NCBI RefSeq assembly: GCF_900104695.1
Contig: NZ_FNSW01000001.1
Coordinates: 3,838,001 to 3,902,000, forward strand
Length of the DNA: 64,000 nucleotides
Source of the DNA: Paenibacillus sp. GP183
Lineage (GTDB): Bacteria; Bacillota; Bacilli; Paenibacillales; NBRC-103111
Direction: 5' to 3'
A program made the translations under genes and the position numbers. This document shows, in pieces, positions 32,688 to 41,674 of the stretch (positions are counted from its first letter, which is position 1; every line of letters starts with the position of its first letter). The notes beneath the pieces were generated by a model, which did no database searches, had not been told where the DNA came from, and worked only from the letters and a program-made list of their open reading frames with translations.

Positions 32688-35582
32688 ATGGTGAACAAGA
32701 TAGAGATTGTCGATTTTATGCGGGATACCGCTTATAAGCCCATGACTTACCAAGAGCTGGAGCAGCATTTTGGAATTAGCACAGCGGCGGACTTTAAGGA
32801 GCTTTTGAAAATCCTCAACGAGCTGGAGCATGAAGGGCTTATTCTAAGAACGCGCAACGACCGTTATGGCATCCCCGAGCGGATGAATCTTCTTCGTGGT
32901 AAGCTGCAGGCGCATGCCAAGGGGTTCGGTTTTCTGATTCCGGACGACCGGGAGCATCCCGATGTGTATATAAACGCACACGATATGAATACCGCCATGA
33001 ACGGCGATATTATTTTGGTGCGGGTAACCTCCAAAAGCCAGGCCGGAGGCAAGCTCGAAGGCGAAGTGGAGCGGGTGGTCACTCGAGCCAATACGCAGCT
33101 GGTGGGTACTTTTCAGAATCAGGAGAGCTATGGCTTTGTTGTTGCTGATGATAAGCGTGTGGGCCGTGATATTTTTATTCCCAAGGAAGGCTTTATGGGG
33201 GCGACGACCGGTCAGAAGGTTGTTGTCAAAATCGTCAGTTATCCGGAGGGACGAGCGGCAGCAGAGGGAGAGATCATCGAGATTTTGGGTCATAAAGACG
33301 ATCCGGGTGTCGATATTTTGGCGATTATTCGTAAGTTCCAGCTCCCCGAGGCGTTTCCTGAAGAAGTGATATTGGAAGCTGATGCTGCACCGGATTCGAT
33401 TAGCGAAGATGAACTCAAAGGCCGGCGCGATTTGCGGGACAAACGGATCGTAACGATAGACGGCGAGGATGCCAAGGACCTGGACGATGCAGTCAATGTG
33501 GAAAGGCTGCCTAACGGCAACTATTTGCTGGGCGTACATATTGCAGACGTTGGTTATTATGTGAAAGAGGGCTCAGCTCTCGATACAGAGGCCTATCAAA
33601 GAGGCAATTCTGTGTATCTTGTGGATCGTGTAGTCCCTATGCTGCCGCATCGGCTATCCAATGGGATCTGCTCGCTGAATCCGAAAGTGGACCGGCTGAC
33701 CATGTCCTGTGAAATGGAGCTGGATGAGCAGGCGAATGTGGTTCGCCATGATATTTTTACAAGTGTGATCCGCACTAGTGAGCGTATGACCTATACGAAT
33801 GTTCGCAAGCTGCTGACCGATGAGGAAGTTGAGCCTGAGCTGCTGGAAAAGTATGATTATTTGCTCGAGGATTTCCGTGCGATGGAAGAGCTGGCGGGGA
33901 AGCTTCGCGGTAAGCGGATGCGCCGCGGCGCGATAGATTTTGATTTTGAAGAATCGAAAATTATCGTGAACGAAGAAGGCAAGCCGATAGATATCGTAAA
34001 AAGAACCCGTTCCATCGCCGAGATGATGATCGAGGAGTTCATGCTTGCGGCGAATGAAACGGTTGCGGAGCATTTTCATTATCTGAAGGTTCCGTTCTTG
34101 TATCGGATTCATGAGGATCCGGACTCCGAGAAGCTGATTCATTTTATGGAGTTTATCACGAATTTCGGATACGTGGTTCGCGGCAAAGGCAATACCGTGC
34201 ATCCGCGGGCTTTGCAAACGCTTTTGGAAGAGATCAAAGGGAAGCCGGAAGAGACGGTCATCAGCAAAGTAATGCTGCGTTCGATGAAACAGGCGAGATA
34301 CGATGCGCAGAGCCTGGGGCACTTTGGCTTGGCGGCTGAGTATTACTCGCACTTTACCTCTCCAATCCGTCGATATCCCGATTTGGTCATCCACAGGGTT
34401 ATCCGGGAAGTGCTGGAGAACGGTGGAATGTCCGACAAGCGGCTGGATTACCTGGCTTCTCGTATGCCTGACATTGCTCAGCAATCATCCGAGCGCGAGC
34501 GTGTCGCTGTGGAAGCGGAGCGGGAGACCGACGCACTGAAGAAAGCGGAGTTCATGCTGGATAAAATCGGCGAGGAATTCGAGGGTATCATCTCGAGCGT
34601 TACCAGCTTCGGTATATTTGTGGAGCTTGATAATACCGTGGAAGGGCTGATCCGGCTCAGCGATTTGACGGATGATTATTATCATTATCATGAGATGCAG
34701 CATGCTCTTATTGGAGAGCGCACATCCAAGGTGTTCCGCATCGGCGATGAAGCCAAGGTTCGGGTGGCCCGTGTGAGTGTGGCGGAGCGGACCATCGATT
34801 TTGAGATGGTGAATATGAAGTCGCGCGGTAACAAGTTCAGCATGGTCGGCGGGGATCGCGGAGCAACAGGCGGCGGCCGCGGTGGATCTGGCGGTGGCAG
34901 ACGCGGTGGAACCGGTGGGTCTCGCGGGCGGAGCGGCGGCGCCGCTGGCCGAGCCGGAGGAAGCCGGGACAAAAACGGCGGCACCGGCGGGTTTCTGGCC
35001 AAGGGCGGCAAGAGCCGCGGCGGTAAAGGCAAAGCTGGCAGCGCAGGAGGCGGCAAAGCACGCACCAAGGGCGGCGGCGAAAGCATCGGCGCCATGACCG
35101 GTGCGGGAAGCGGCCGGAACGGCAGCAGGCAAGGCGTGTTAGCTGGCGCAGGCGTAGACAAGGATGGCAAGGCCGGGTTGGTTGATTCGGCCGCCAGCAA
35201 AGGTGTCAAGCTCAGCGCAGGCGGCGGCAGAGGTGGAGAAGGCAAGAGTGGCGGCAGTAGAGGCAGTGCGGGCGACACCGGAAGCGGCAGAGCCGGTGAA
35301 GGGAAGCGCGGCCGAGGCGGTAAAGCGGGTGAGACGGGAAGCGGCAGAGCCGGTGAGGGCAAGCGCGGAGGGCGTCTCGGTGCGCAGGCCAAGAGCGGTG
35401 AAGCCTTGACGGGCGTCAAGGCGGCGAAGCAAAGGATCGAGGCCAAGAACCGCGAGCTGCGTGCAGGCGCCAAGCCCGCGGGAACGAGCAATTGGGCGAG
35501 CGACGTGAACGTGCTCGCCAAGAGCGGACGCCGCCGGGAACCGGAAGGCGACGGCGATGGTGCGAAAAAGCGGCGGACGTAA
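32688..35582 (+). CDS. rnr: Ribonuclease R with long Gly/Arg/Lys-rich C-terminal tail
   Basis: RNase R is a processive 3'-5' exoribonuclease that degrades structured RNA, including non-stop mRNAs released by tmRNA. Domains in order: N-terminal helix-turn-helix (~1-65), two cold-shock domains (~75-220), the RNB catalytic domain with [14 protein letters not shown] and HYCH-like [15 protein letters not shown], and an S1 domain ending near residue 710. A tail of about 250 residues follows, made almost only of G, S, R, K and A, with repeats such as [12 protein letters not shown]. The usual family length is ~710-820, so the protein (964 residues) is unusually long. Confidence 0.95.
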   Translation: MVNKIEIVDFMRDTAYKPMTYQELEQHFGISTAADFKELLKILNELEHEGLILRTRNDRYGIPERMNLLRGKLQAHAKGFGFLIPDDREHPDVYINAHDMNTAMNGDIILVRVTSKSQAGGKLEGEVERVVTRANTQLVGTFQNQESYGFVVADDKRVGRDIFIPKEGFMGATTGQKVVVKIVSYPEGRAAAEGEIIEILGHKDDPGVDILAIIRKFQLPEAFPEEVILEADAAPDSISEDELKGRRDLRDKRIVTIDGEDAKDLDDAVNVERLPNGNYLLGVHIADVGYYVKEGSALDTEAYQRGNSVYLVDRVVPMLPHRLSNGICSLNPKVDRLTMSCEMELDEQANVVRHDIFTSVIRTSERMTYTNVRKLLTDEEVEPELLEKYDYLLEDFRAMEELAGKLRGKRMRRGAIDFDFEESKIIVNEEGKPIDIVKRTRSIAEMMIEEFMLAANETVAEHFHYLKVPFLYRIHEDPDSEKLIHFMEFITNFGYVVRGKGNTVHPRALQTLLEEIKGKPEETVISKVMLRSMKQARYDAQSLGHFGLAAEYYSHFTSPIRRYPDLVIHRVIREVLENGGMSDKRLDYLASRMPDIAQQSSERERVAVEAERETDALKKAEFMLDKIGEEFEGIISSVTSFGIFVELDNTVEGLIRLSDLTDDYYHYHEMQHALIGERTSKVFRIGDEAKVRVARVSVAERTIDFEMVNMKSRGNKFSMVGGDRGATGGGRGGSGGGRRGGTGGSRGRSGGAAGRAGGSRDKNGGTGGFLAKGGKSRGGKGKAGSAGGGKARTKGGGESIGAMTGAGSGRNGSRQGVLAGAGVDKDGKAGLVDSAASKGVKLSAGGGRGGEGKSGGSRGSAGDTGSGRAGEGKRGRGGKAGETGSGRAGEGKRGGRLGAQAKSGEALTGVKAAKQRIEAKNRELRAGAKPAGTSNWASDVNVLAKSGRRREPEGDGDGAKKRRT

Positions 35583-35594
35583 TCGCCGCTTTTT
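35565..35594 (+). terminator. Terminator after rnr
   Basis: AAAAAGCGGCG pairs with CGCCGCTTTTT. It overlaps the last codons of rnr. Confidence 0.8.
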
Positions 35595-35715
35595 GTCTGG
35601 GCTGCGCGCTTTGCTGCGCAGCCATGTTTGGGCCGCCTCGGTGGGCGGCGGGTTCTTGATTTATCGAGGCGAAGTTGATACAATAGGCTTCACTTAGGCG
35701 AAAGGAGAGATGGAC

Positions 35716-36198
35716 GTGGCGACCAAAAAAGCCGAAAACAAAGTGCTCGCGCAGAACAAAAAAGCTTCGCATGATTATTTCATCGAAGATACCTACGAGT
35801 GCGGACTGGTGCTGACCGGCACGGAAATCAAATCCTTGCGAATGGGCAAAGCGAATTTGTCAGACAGCTTTTCGACGATTCGTAATGGGGAAGCCTTCGT
35901 GCACAACATGCACATCAGTGCTTTTGAACAAGGCAATAGAAACAACCCGGATGATCCCACCAGGGCACGGAAGCTGCTGCTGAAGAAGATGGAGATTCGC
36001 AAACTGCTGGGTCTGGCCAAGCAGGAGGGCTACACCCTGGTTCCGCTTAAAGTGTATATTCGTAATGGTTTTGCGAAACTATTAATCGGCGTTGGCAGAG
36101 GGAAGAAGCAGTTCGATAAGCGCGAAACCGCAGCGAAGAAGGATGCCGAACGCGATATCCAGCGCGCGCTTCGTGAGAAGCAGAAGGTAGCTCGTTAA
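35716..36198 (+). CDS. smpB: SsrA-binding protein SmpB
   Basis: SmpB binds the tRNA-like part of tmRNA and delivers it to stalled ribosomes. The 160-residue protein has [34 protein letters not shown] and the basic C-terminal tail ([17 protein letters not shown]). GTG 35,716 is 7-9 nt from AAAGGAG; an ATG two codons earlier is too close. It lies between rnr and ssrA, all three serving ribosome rescue. Confidence 0.95.
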   Translation: MATKKAENKVLAQNKKASHDYFIEDTYECGLVLTGTEIKSLRMGKANLSDSFSTIRNGEAFVHNMHISAFEQGNRNNPDDPTRARKLLLKKMEIRKLLGLAKQEGYTLVPLKVYIRNGFAKLLIGVGRGKKQFDKRETAAKKDAERDIQRALREKQKVAR

Positions 36199-36304
36199 TG
36201 TTTGACCTATTTTACACTTAATAGACTTAACCAATATGACCATACACATTTAGTTAGCTTAACTAGGTGGAATGGTTGTTTTATTTTCGTGGAATACTTT
36301 AGAT

Positions 36305-36778
36305 TCAGAGCAGTTTTTCTATGTCTTTAGCAATTCGGCTTGGAGCTGTCACCGGTGCAAAACGACGCACTGCATTTCCCTGACGATCGACCAAAAATTT
36401 CGTAAAGTTCCATTTGACATCCCTGGATAAAAGGCCGCCGGTTCGCATGGTTAAGTATTGAAAAAGGGGATGTGCATCCGGGCCCTTTACATTGATTTTG
36501 GCGAACATGGGAAAAGTAACTCCGTAATTGGTTTCACAGAATTGATTGATCTCTTCGTTCGTTCCGGGTTCCTGCTCCCCGAATTCATTCGTCGGAAAGC
36601 CCAGCACAGCAAAACCTTTGTCCTTGTATCGGTCGTAAAGCTGTTGGAGCTCTTTATATTGTTTCGTAAACATGCACTTGCTGGCCGTGTTTACGATTAG
36701 CAGAACTTTTCCGTCGTATGTGGATAGGGGAAGCTCCTGCTCTTGAATTGTTGTACCCGAGAATGTATATACGCTCAT
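36305..36778 (-). CDS. Glutathione peroxidase-family peroxidase
   Basis: This 157-residue thioredoxin-fold peroxidase has the peroxidatic cysteine in NTASKCMFTKQY, the glutamine in FPTNEFGEQEPG and the tryptophan motif VKWNFTKFLVD. In Firmicutes such enzymes (BsaA/Gpo) use cysteine, not selenocysteine, and probably thioredoxin as reductant. The start at 36,778 follows AGGTGG on the minus strand. It is transcribed opposite to its neighbours. Confidence 0.92.
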   Translation of the reverse strand: MSVYTFSGTTIQEQELPLSTYDGKVLLIVNTASKCMFTKQYKELQQLYDRYKDKGFAVLGFPTNEFGEQEPGTNEEINQFCETNYGVTFPMFAKINVKGPDAHPLFQYLTMRTGGLLSRDVKWNFTKFLVDRQGNAVRRFAPVTAPSRIAKDIEKLL

Positions 36779-36886
36779 TATGGATTCCACCTTTGATATT
36801 TTTGTCTATTTTTCCCATTATAACTCACAATCATTACTATCGGTTAATTATGGAGGAATAGCTATATTACTGGTGCTGGCTTTACT

Positions 36887-36909
36887 TTGATTTTGGGGCG
36901 CTATATAAT
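36887..36909 (+). promoter_or_regulatory. Probable promoter of tmRNA copy 1
   Basis: A consensus -10 TATAAT stands about 50 nt before the mature tmRNA 5' end, with a fair -35 (TTTACT-like) 17 bp upstream. A short processed leader would be expected. Confidence 0.5.
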
Positions 36910-36958
36910 ATTAAGGTACCTAGTAACGACTATGTCGTAACGGGTCATCTTTTATCTT

Positions 36959-37320
36959 GGGGGCGTTTTTGGATTCGACGGGGATAGTTCGAGCGCGGGT
37001 TGCGGGTAGTGGGGACGCGTCCACTATAACAACGCTAAAGCCTATTAAACGGCAAAACACAAAACAACTACGCTTTAGCAGCTTAATAACCTGTTAGCGT
37101 GCTCCTCCCTAGCATCGCCCATGTGACTAGGATAGGGGCTCAACTATAGTGGGATACGACGTTCGGTCTCCGCCTGGGGTCGACGTAAGAAGACAATCAG
37201 GCTGACCCAACGCATAGCCGGTTACGGGGCGCTGCTCGGGTGACATCAAAACTGTGACTACACCCGTAGATGCCTGTGTGGCGATGTTTTCGGACAGGGG
37301 TTCGACTCCCCTCGCCTCCA
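36959..37320 (+). ncRNA. ssrA: tmRNA (SsrA), copy 1
   Basis: tmRNA rescues stalled ribosomes and adds a degradation tag. The 362-nt gene has the acceptor stem GGGGGCG/CGCCTCC, the tRNA-like GGATTCGAC block, the T-arm CAGGGGTTCGACTCCCCT and an encoded CCA. The tag frame at 37,051-37,086 reads GKTQNNYALAA followed by TAA. It lies in the usual place after smpB and has its own terminator, so it is probably the resident copy. Confidence 0.95.
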
Positions 37321-37325
37321 TCTTG

Positions 37326-37351
37326 AAACCCGCTCCTGGAGCGGGTTTTTC
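37326..37351 (+). terminator. Terminator after tmRNA copy 1
   Basis: AACCCGCTC pairs with GAGCGGGTT, followed by a T-run, 6 nt after the CCA end. Confidence 0.9.
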
Positions 37352-37387
37352 TGTGAAATCAACCATAATTTTGCCGCCTTGGCAAGG

Positions 37388-37425
37388 ATATGCTTGATTT
37401 AGTGTATGGCAGCAATATGCTTGAT
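37388..37425 (+). repeat. Direct repeat upstream of tmRNA copy 2
   Basis: The 13-mer ATATGCTTGATTT occurs twice, starting near 37,388 and 37,413, directly before the second tmRNA gene. It may be part of its promoter region or a junction scar; no clear SigA promoter is seen. Confidence 0.5.
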
Positions 37426-37445
37426 TTTTTAAATTGTTTTTACAC

Positions 37446-37807
37446 GGGGGCGTTATTGGATTCGACAGGAGTAGTACGAACATGAATAGCGGGTAGTGGG
37501 GACGCGTCCACTATAACAACGCTAAAGCCTATTAAACGGCAAACAACAACCAACTTACGCTTTAGCAGCTTAATAACCTGTTAGCGTGCTCCTGCCTAGC
37601 ATCGCCCATGTGACTAGGATAGGGGCTCAACTATAGTGGGATACGACGTTCGGTCTCCGCCTGGGGTCGATGTAAGAAGATAATCAGGCTGACCCAACGC
37701 ATAGCCGGTTACGGGGCGCTGCTCGGGTGACATCAAAACTGTGACTACACCCGTAGAAGTTTATGTGGCGTTGCTTTTGGACAGGGGTTCAAATCCCCTC
37801 GCCTCCA
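37446..37807 (+). ncRNA. ssrA: tmRNA (SsrA), copy 2
   Basis: A second full-length (362-nt) tmRNA gene follows the first by 125 bp. It has an intact acceptor stem, GGATTCGAC block, T-arm GGGGTTCAAATCCCC and CCA. The tag at 37,538-37,573 reads GKQQPTYALAA. The central pseudoknot region is nearly identical to copy 1, but the tRNA-proximal helix differs by paired changes (T-A for C-G and A-T for G-C twice) that keep it folded, arguing against decay. No clear terminator follows. It borders the accessory region and may have arrived with it. Confidence 0.93.
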
Positions 37808-37902
37808 TAAAGTTCTAACTCATAAGCATATTCTTGCCAAAAACTTGGCTTGGATATGTGTTTTTTTATTAATATATTGTACAAATTTGGAGATGAATTC
37901 AT

Positions 37903-38253
37903 TTGGAGAAACACTCTTTGCCTAACTTAATTGGAGTTCGAATAAAGTATATAAGAAAACTGCATAAGCTAAATCAAATTAATTTCTCTGAAAGTATTGG
38001 TATCTCGCAGGGAAACTTAAGCGAAATTGAATCAGGGAAAATATTGCCTTCGCTTGAGACGGTTATCAAGTTAGGGCAACAGTACAATTTGGATTTGAAT
38101 TGGCTAATAAACAATACTGCTAAAAACGTATCTACACAGCTCCTTGAAGATGAAGACAAATTAATTTATTTATATAGGCAATTACAGAGTACAGCAAAAG
38201 AAGAGGTAATTGATTTTCTTGAATTAAAGGGAAAACGATATACAAAAAGTTAA
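37903..38253 (+). CDS. Xre-family transcriptional regulator
   Basis: This 116-residue protein has an N-terminal Cro/C1-type helix-turn-helix (NQINFSESIGISQGNLSEIESGKILPS written across residues ~22-48) and a short C-terminal helical part. The only workable start is TTG 37,903, with a GGAG site upstream. It is the first gene of the AT-rich accessory region and lies 73 bp before a gene of unknown function that it may control. Such regulators often accompany mobile islands. Confidence 0.85.
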   Translation: MEKHSLPNLIGVRIKYIRKLHKLNQINFSESIGISQGNLSEIESGKILPSLETVIKLGQQYNLDLNWLINNTAKNVSTQLLEDEDKLIYLYRQLQSTAKEEVIDFLELKGKRYTKS

Positions 38254-38326
38254 AAATAAAGAAACTAATTAGCTGTATACTCGTAATATAGAATATTATT
38301 TAATAATTTTGAAAAGTGGTGTTTTA

Positions 38327-39967
38327 ATGGAGCAAGAGAGATTAAATTCACTCATGGCAACGCTACAAGAACAATTTGAAAGCGGAAAACTCCATATAAA
38401 CAGCAAAGAAACCTTAGAATCAATGTTAAAAGTTCGCTATAAACCAGATGGTGTTAATGTAGAACCAACTTCAGTGGATAGTAACGTTAGGGCTTTAGCA
38501 CTTGGAGTTTTATTGACCAAACAAAATGAACACTATCTTTCCATACCTCTTAAGGAATCCCAAGAAGAATATTTTAAAGTACTTGATCTTTTCTTCGAAG
38601 TACCTTTTAAAGAAATGCAGAAAAAAGGTGGAAACCCTCATCTAATTGCTATTAGTATGTCGCAGAAACCTTCTATGGTAAAAGCTTTTATTGAGGATTT
38701 TGTGCATTTGGAACAAGGGCTAAGAGAATTTTGGGATTATTACGCTCCAGTTGTTAATGCACATATTAGACATTTAAAAGGGATAAAGTCTGTTTACGGC
38801 GGTGACATCTTTCCTTCGTATACTCAGAATATTGCACATAATGTTGGCCTTTATGTAGATACAATCATCCTTCCTGATCCATTATTAAGGACAAGCACAT
38901 TCTTTAATAAAATGCCACCCGAAAAGGCTTTATATTACTTTGCCAAACACGCTCTTAACGCTTTACAATATAAAGAATTAGCTTTGGCTGATGTAGAAAA
39001 CCCAATTATTATCATATCACCTGATGAAATGTATTTAGATGATACTATTGCAAAACTAATTGATAGAAGCTCTCAGGAAAATGTCGTCTCGCACTTAAAC
39101 AAGGTGTTTGGCACATCGTTTAAAACAGAAGAAGAATTCGATCAATATTTAGAGACCATACTAACCTCAAATGAATTAATTCAAACAATTAAAAACCCCA
39201 AAAGAGTATTATTTGATACAGATTGGGAGGATACTCCTGAAAGTCAAATTTCACAGTGGCAAACTGATAGCAATCATGATTTTGGTGATTATTTCCGTGA
39301 TATACCTATAGGAGGTCAATTCAAATTTAGTATTTTAGGTCGGATGATGCAAACGAACGATATTGTTATTCGGTCTACAAAGTTCGGCGGATCACCCTTA
39401 ATTGATGCGCCTACGTCATGGCAATATCTCTTGTGGAAGTATGAATATGATTTAGAAAGAGCAAAAGAGAACGATCAAGATATAAAGATAATGTTAGTAA
39501 GTAATTCATTAACTAAGATTAACTTTAATATGATTGGTAAATTGACGGATCAAGCTATCATTAATTTGAGAAGAGAAAATGCATTGCATGATTTGAGAGA
39601 TTTAATAGCAAAAGGCATCAAAGATATAGGTGAGGCAACTGACGAAACATTCAAAGAGGTAACAGATGAGGTCTTCAAGACATTAAGTAACGCTTTTGAC
39701 AGTCATCAAAAACAAATCGAAGATCTTTCGTTAATGAAGAAGAAGTTTTTTGGTTGGGATCTTACTTCAATGTTAGTATCAGGCGGACTTTCGATTGCTG
39801 CGGCATCAACGGGCAATCCGTTATTATCTACACTCGCAGCAAGTTCAACTGCTTTGTTTGGTGCACCGTCAGCTAAGGAAGTAATAACTAAAGCGTCACA
39901 GATTCGAGATGGTCATCAAAAAATCTTTAAATCTCCCGTGGGAATATTGATTAAAAATTCAAAGTAG
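38327..39967 (+). CDS. 546-residue protein of unknown function with C-terminal hydrophobic segment
   Basis: I do not recognise this protein. The first ~400 residues look soluble and mixed alpha/beta. A helical, charged stretch with coiled-coil character follows (around FKEVTDEVFKTLSNAFDSHQ). Near residue 495-530 comes a small-residue-rich hydrophobic segment (MLVSGGLSIAAASTGNPLL and LAASSTALFGAP) that could insert in or contact a membrane. It follows the Xre regulator and ends at a hairpin. Defence or toxin-like roles are possible for an islanded Xre-plus-effector pair, but nothing in the sequence proves them. Confidence 0.7.
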   Translation: MEQERLNSLMATLQEQFESGKLHINSKETLESMLKVRYKPDGVNVEPTSVDSNVRALALGVLLTKQNEHYLSIPLKESQEEYFKVLDLFFEVPFKEMQKKGGNPHLIAISMSQKPSMVKAFIEDFVHLEQGLREFWDYYAPVVNAHIRHLKGIKSVYGGDIFPSYTQNIAHNVGLYVDTIILPDPLLRTSTFFNKMPPEKALYYFAKHALNALQYKELALADVENPIIIISPDEMYLDDTIAKLIDRSSQENVVSHLNKVFGTSFKTEEEFDQYLETILTSNELIQTIKNPKRVLFDTDWEDTPESQISQWQTDSNHDFGDYFRDIPIGGQFKFSILGRMMQTNDIVIRSTKFGGSPLIDAPTSWQYLLWKYEYDLERAKENDQDIKIMLVSNSLTKINFNMIGKLTDQAIINLRRENALHDLRDLIAKGIKDIGEATDETFKEVTDEVFKTLSNAFDSHQKQIEDLSLMKKKFFGWDLTSMLVSGGLSIAAASTGNPLLSTLAASSTALFGAPSAKEVITKASQIRDGHQKIFKSPVGILIKNSK

Positions 39968-39971
39968 ACTT

Positions 39972-39988
39972 AGGAAACAACGTTTCCT
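39972..39988 (+). terminator. Hairpin after the 546-residue gene
   Basis: A perfect AGGAAAC/GTTTCCT stem with a 3-nt loop lies 5 bp after the stop. The T-run is weak (CTCTTG), so it is a possible terminator. Confidence 0.5.
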
Positions 39989-40130
39989 CTTGCTGAGTTG
40001 TGATACAATTGCAAGCAATAATTCCTGTTATGGATGATTGTGACATTTTAACGCTAAAGCTATTTTAATTCTTGTACAGAAATAATGTTTTACAAGTGTT
40101 AGTCATAAATTGGGGAGGATTGGCATTATT

Positions 40131-40226
40131 ATGGACGGAATAAACTGGGACATACTTAATGGCACTGAATTAAGGGGAATTGCGATTGATTTAGTTCAAG
40201 AAAAGTTTCGGCAAACTGGGTTTTAG
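40131..40226 (+). pseudogene. Short gene remnant (31 codons)
   Basis: An ATG with a good GGGGAGG site opens a 31-residue frame (starts MDGINWDILNGTELRG) and stops at TAG. The next ~200 bp continue to look like decayed coding sequence in shifting frames with no long ORF. The parent family is not recognised. Confidence 0.45.
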
Positions 40227-40439
40227 TTTACCTACATCTTATGAACAAGGGGTAAACTTTAGTGATCTCATTTGTGTTGTACAGCGAGTTTATTCGATTG
40301 ACGATCTTTGTTATCGGACCATCTGGCGGATGAAGTTTTACACCTTGGAGTTGAATCAATACGACACCTCCGTTAGGTTGGTTTTCTCTATCTTAGCACA
40401 TACCACATTCTCGTTTTAGGGTTAGTTATTACAGTTCGA

Positions 40440-40733
40440 ATGATTCTGAACCAGCAACGTGATGAGCGGCTGCTCAGATCAGGTATATATGACATCGATA
40501 AGATGGACGGCCGGCAGTTTGAATTGTACCTCGGCCTGCTGTTTAAGGCGCTTGGATACAAGACCGAAGTGACCCTTTCGGCCGGTGATTACGGCGCCGA
40601 TCTCGTAATTGAGAAGAACGGCGTGCGAACGGTTGTCCAGGCAAAGTGCTTCGTGTAGAATGTCGGCATAGATGCTGTACAGCAAGTCCATGCGCCGAAA
40701 GCGTACTCCATTTTCAAGCCCCAAATTCAATGA
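40440..40733 (+). pseudogene. Mrr-like restriction endonuclease remnant with an in-frame stop
   Basis: The frame encodes an N-terminal part of an Mrr-type PD-(D/E)xK nuclease: MDGRQFELYLGLLFKALGY, then GADLVIEKNG and the catalytic VVQAKC. A TAG at 40,656-40,658 interrupts it; the same frame then continues with NVGIDAVQQVHAPKAYS, which is the expected next block, and ends at 40,733. Hydrophobic residues just upstream of 40,440 in frame (ILVLGLVITV) suggest a lost membrane anchor. The gene is dead or C-terminally truncated. Confidence 0.75.
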
Positions 40734-40966
40734 AATCACGATAAACCTCGTCGCTTTTATACCACCCATGTTCTTGTCGTACAATGTGTTCTTTTATGCA
40801 TTTTTCCCAGTACAAAAGAATCAGCTCAAAGTTAAGTTGGTTTTGCGGAAAACAAAAAACACAGGATAAGGTGCTTATGTATTTTCACTATATATTGCCG
40901 TTTGGCATAACGAGTGCAGCAACAGTCAACTCGGGTGACTGACCCGTGCCATTTAAGTTCGCTGCA

Positions 40967-41042
40967 CTAACGGATAACGATAGCGTAAACGGCTGCCGAT
41001 CTAATGATCAGCAGCCGTTTGCTCAACTAACGGGCAGAAGTG
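40967..41042 (+). repeat. Cassette repeat A (two half-sites and hairpin)
   Basis: The left half-site is CTAACGGATAACGATAG at 40,967. A perfect AAACGGCTGC/GCAGCCGTTT hairpin follows. The right half-site starts CTAACGGGCAGAAG at 41,027. This is the first clear copy of the array. Confidence 0.85.
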
Positions 41043-41133
41043 TTAAATGTTTATCAGTAATTTTATGGTAATATTGGTATATGCCGTAACGAGGAGTGTC
41101 AAGGTAATAACTTTTGAGAAAAGAGGGTGCTTT

Positions 41134-41403
41134 ATGTTAGGAAAGATTCACCCACATTATTATTTGGGGGCACTAATTGGTGTGGTTATAGGGTATGTAA
41201 TATCTAAAATTTATCAAATATGGGCTATTGTTTATCGTGAGAGTCATTTTGACCTCCATATGCAAAATTCTTGGAATGCTAAAAACCCACCACTTTGGAT
41301 TACAGCTACAGAAAATCCAGAGGTGTTTTCTTTTTGGGTCGTTTTTATTTTTATCATAGTCGGTGTAATTTTTGTGAGGATATTAAAAACAAAGAAAAAC
41401 TAA
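41134..41403 (+). CDS. Small membrane protein of unknown function
   Basis: This 89-residue protein has two predicted transmembrane segments (YYLGALIGVVIGYVISKIY and the C-terminal FWVVFIFIIVGVIFVRIL) joined by a polar loop. The ATG at 41,134 follows GAGGG. It is the only gene between repeats A and B. Function unknown. Confidence 0.7.
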   Translation: MLGKIHPHYYLGALIGVVIGYVISKIYQIWAIVYRESHFDLHMQNSWNAKNPPLWITATENPEVFSFWVVFIFIIVGVIFVRILKTKKN

Positions 41404-41449
41404 ATGATGTGTTCCTTTAGAGGCTTATTTTGTACAAAGGACCGCTCCA

Positions 41450-41495
41450 CTAACGGAAACGATAGTGGAGGAGCTGCATGTCGGCAGCTCCTTTT
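41450..41495 (+). repeat. Cassette repeat B (left half-site and hairpin)
   Basis: CTAACGGAAACGATAG is followed by an AGGAGCTGC/GCAGCTCCT hairpin and TTTTT, so this copy can also act as a terminator. No right half-site is evident. Confidence 0.8.
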
Positions 41496-41674
41496 TCGTT
41501 TTCTGAAGTAACCATCCATGACCTTTCGGTCACAAATTTGAATGAAAAACCCAATCGTGATTAAGCCCATTCTTTTTTCATATCAACGGGCCGGAATCTT
41601 TAATGAGGCGAGTTTGAAATAAACAAGTGTGATAGTATAAAACTATCTTTTTATGTAGGAGAGAGAGGTACCAC

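Noticed and set aside
34688-35683. 331-residue proline-rich minus-strand frame opposite the rnr tail
   Set aside because: It is the complement of the Gly/Arg-rich codons of RNase R and has no ribosome site. It only reflects low complexity.
36305-36778. Selenocysteine form of glutathione peroxidase
   Set aside because: The catalytic position is an ordinary cysteine codon in NTASKCMF and no in-frame TGA is involved.
37446-37807. tmRNA copy 2 as a pseudogene or an integrase-generated 3' fragment
   Set aside because: It is full length with an intact acceptor, T-arm, tag frame and compensatory pair changes.
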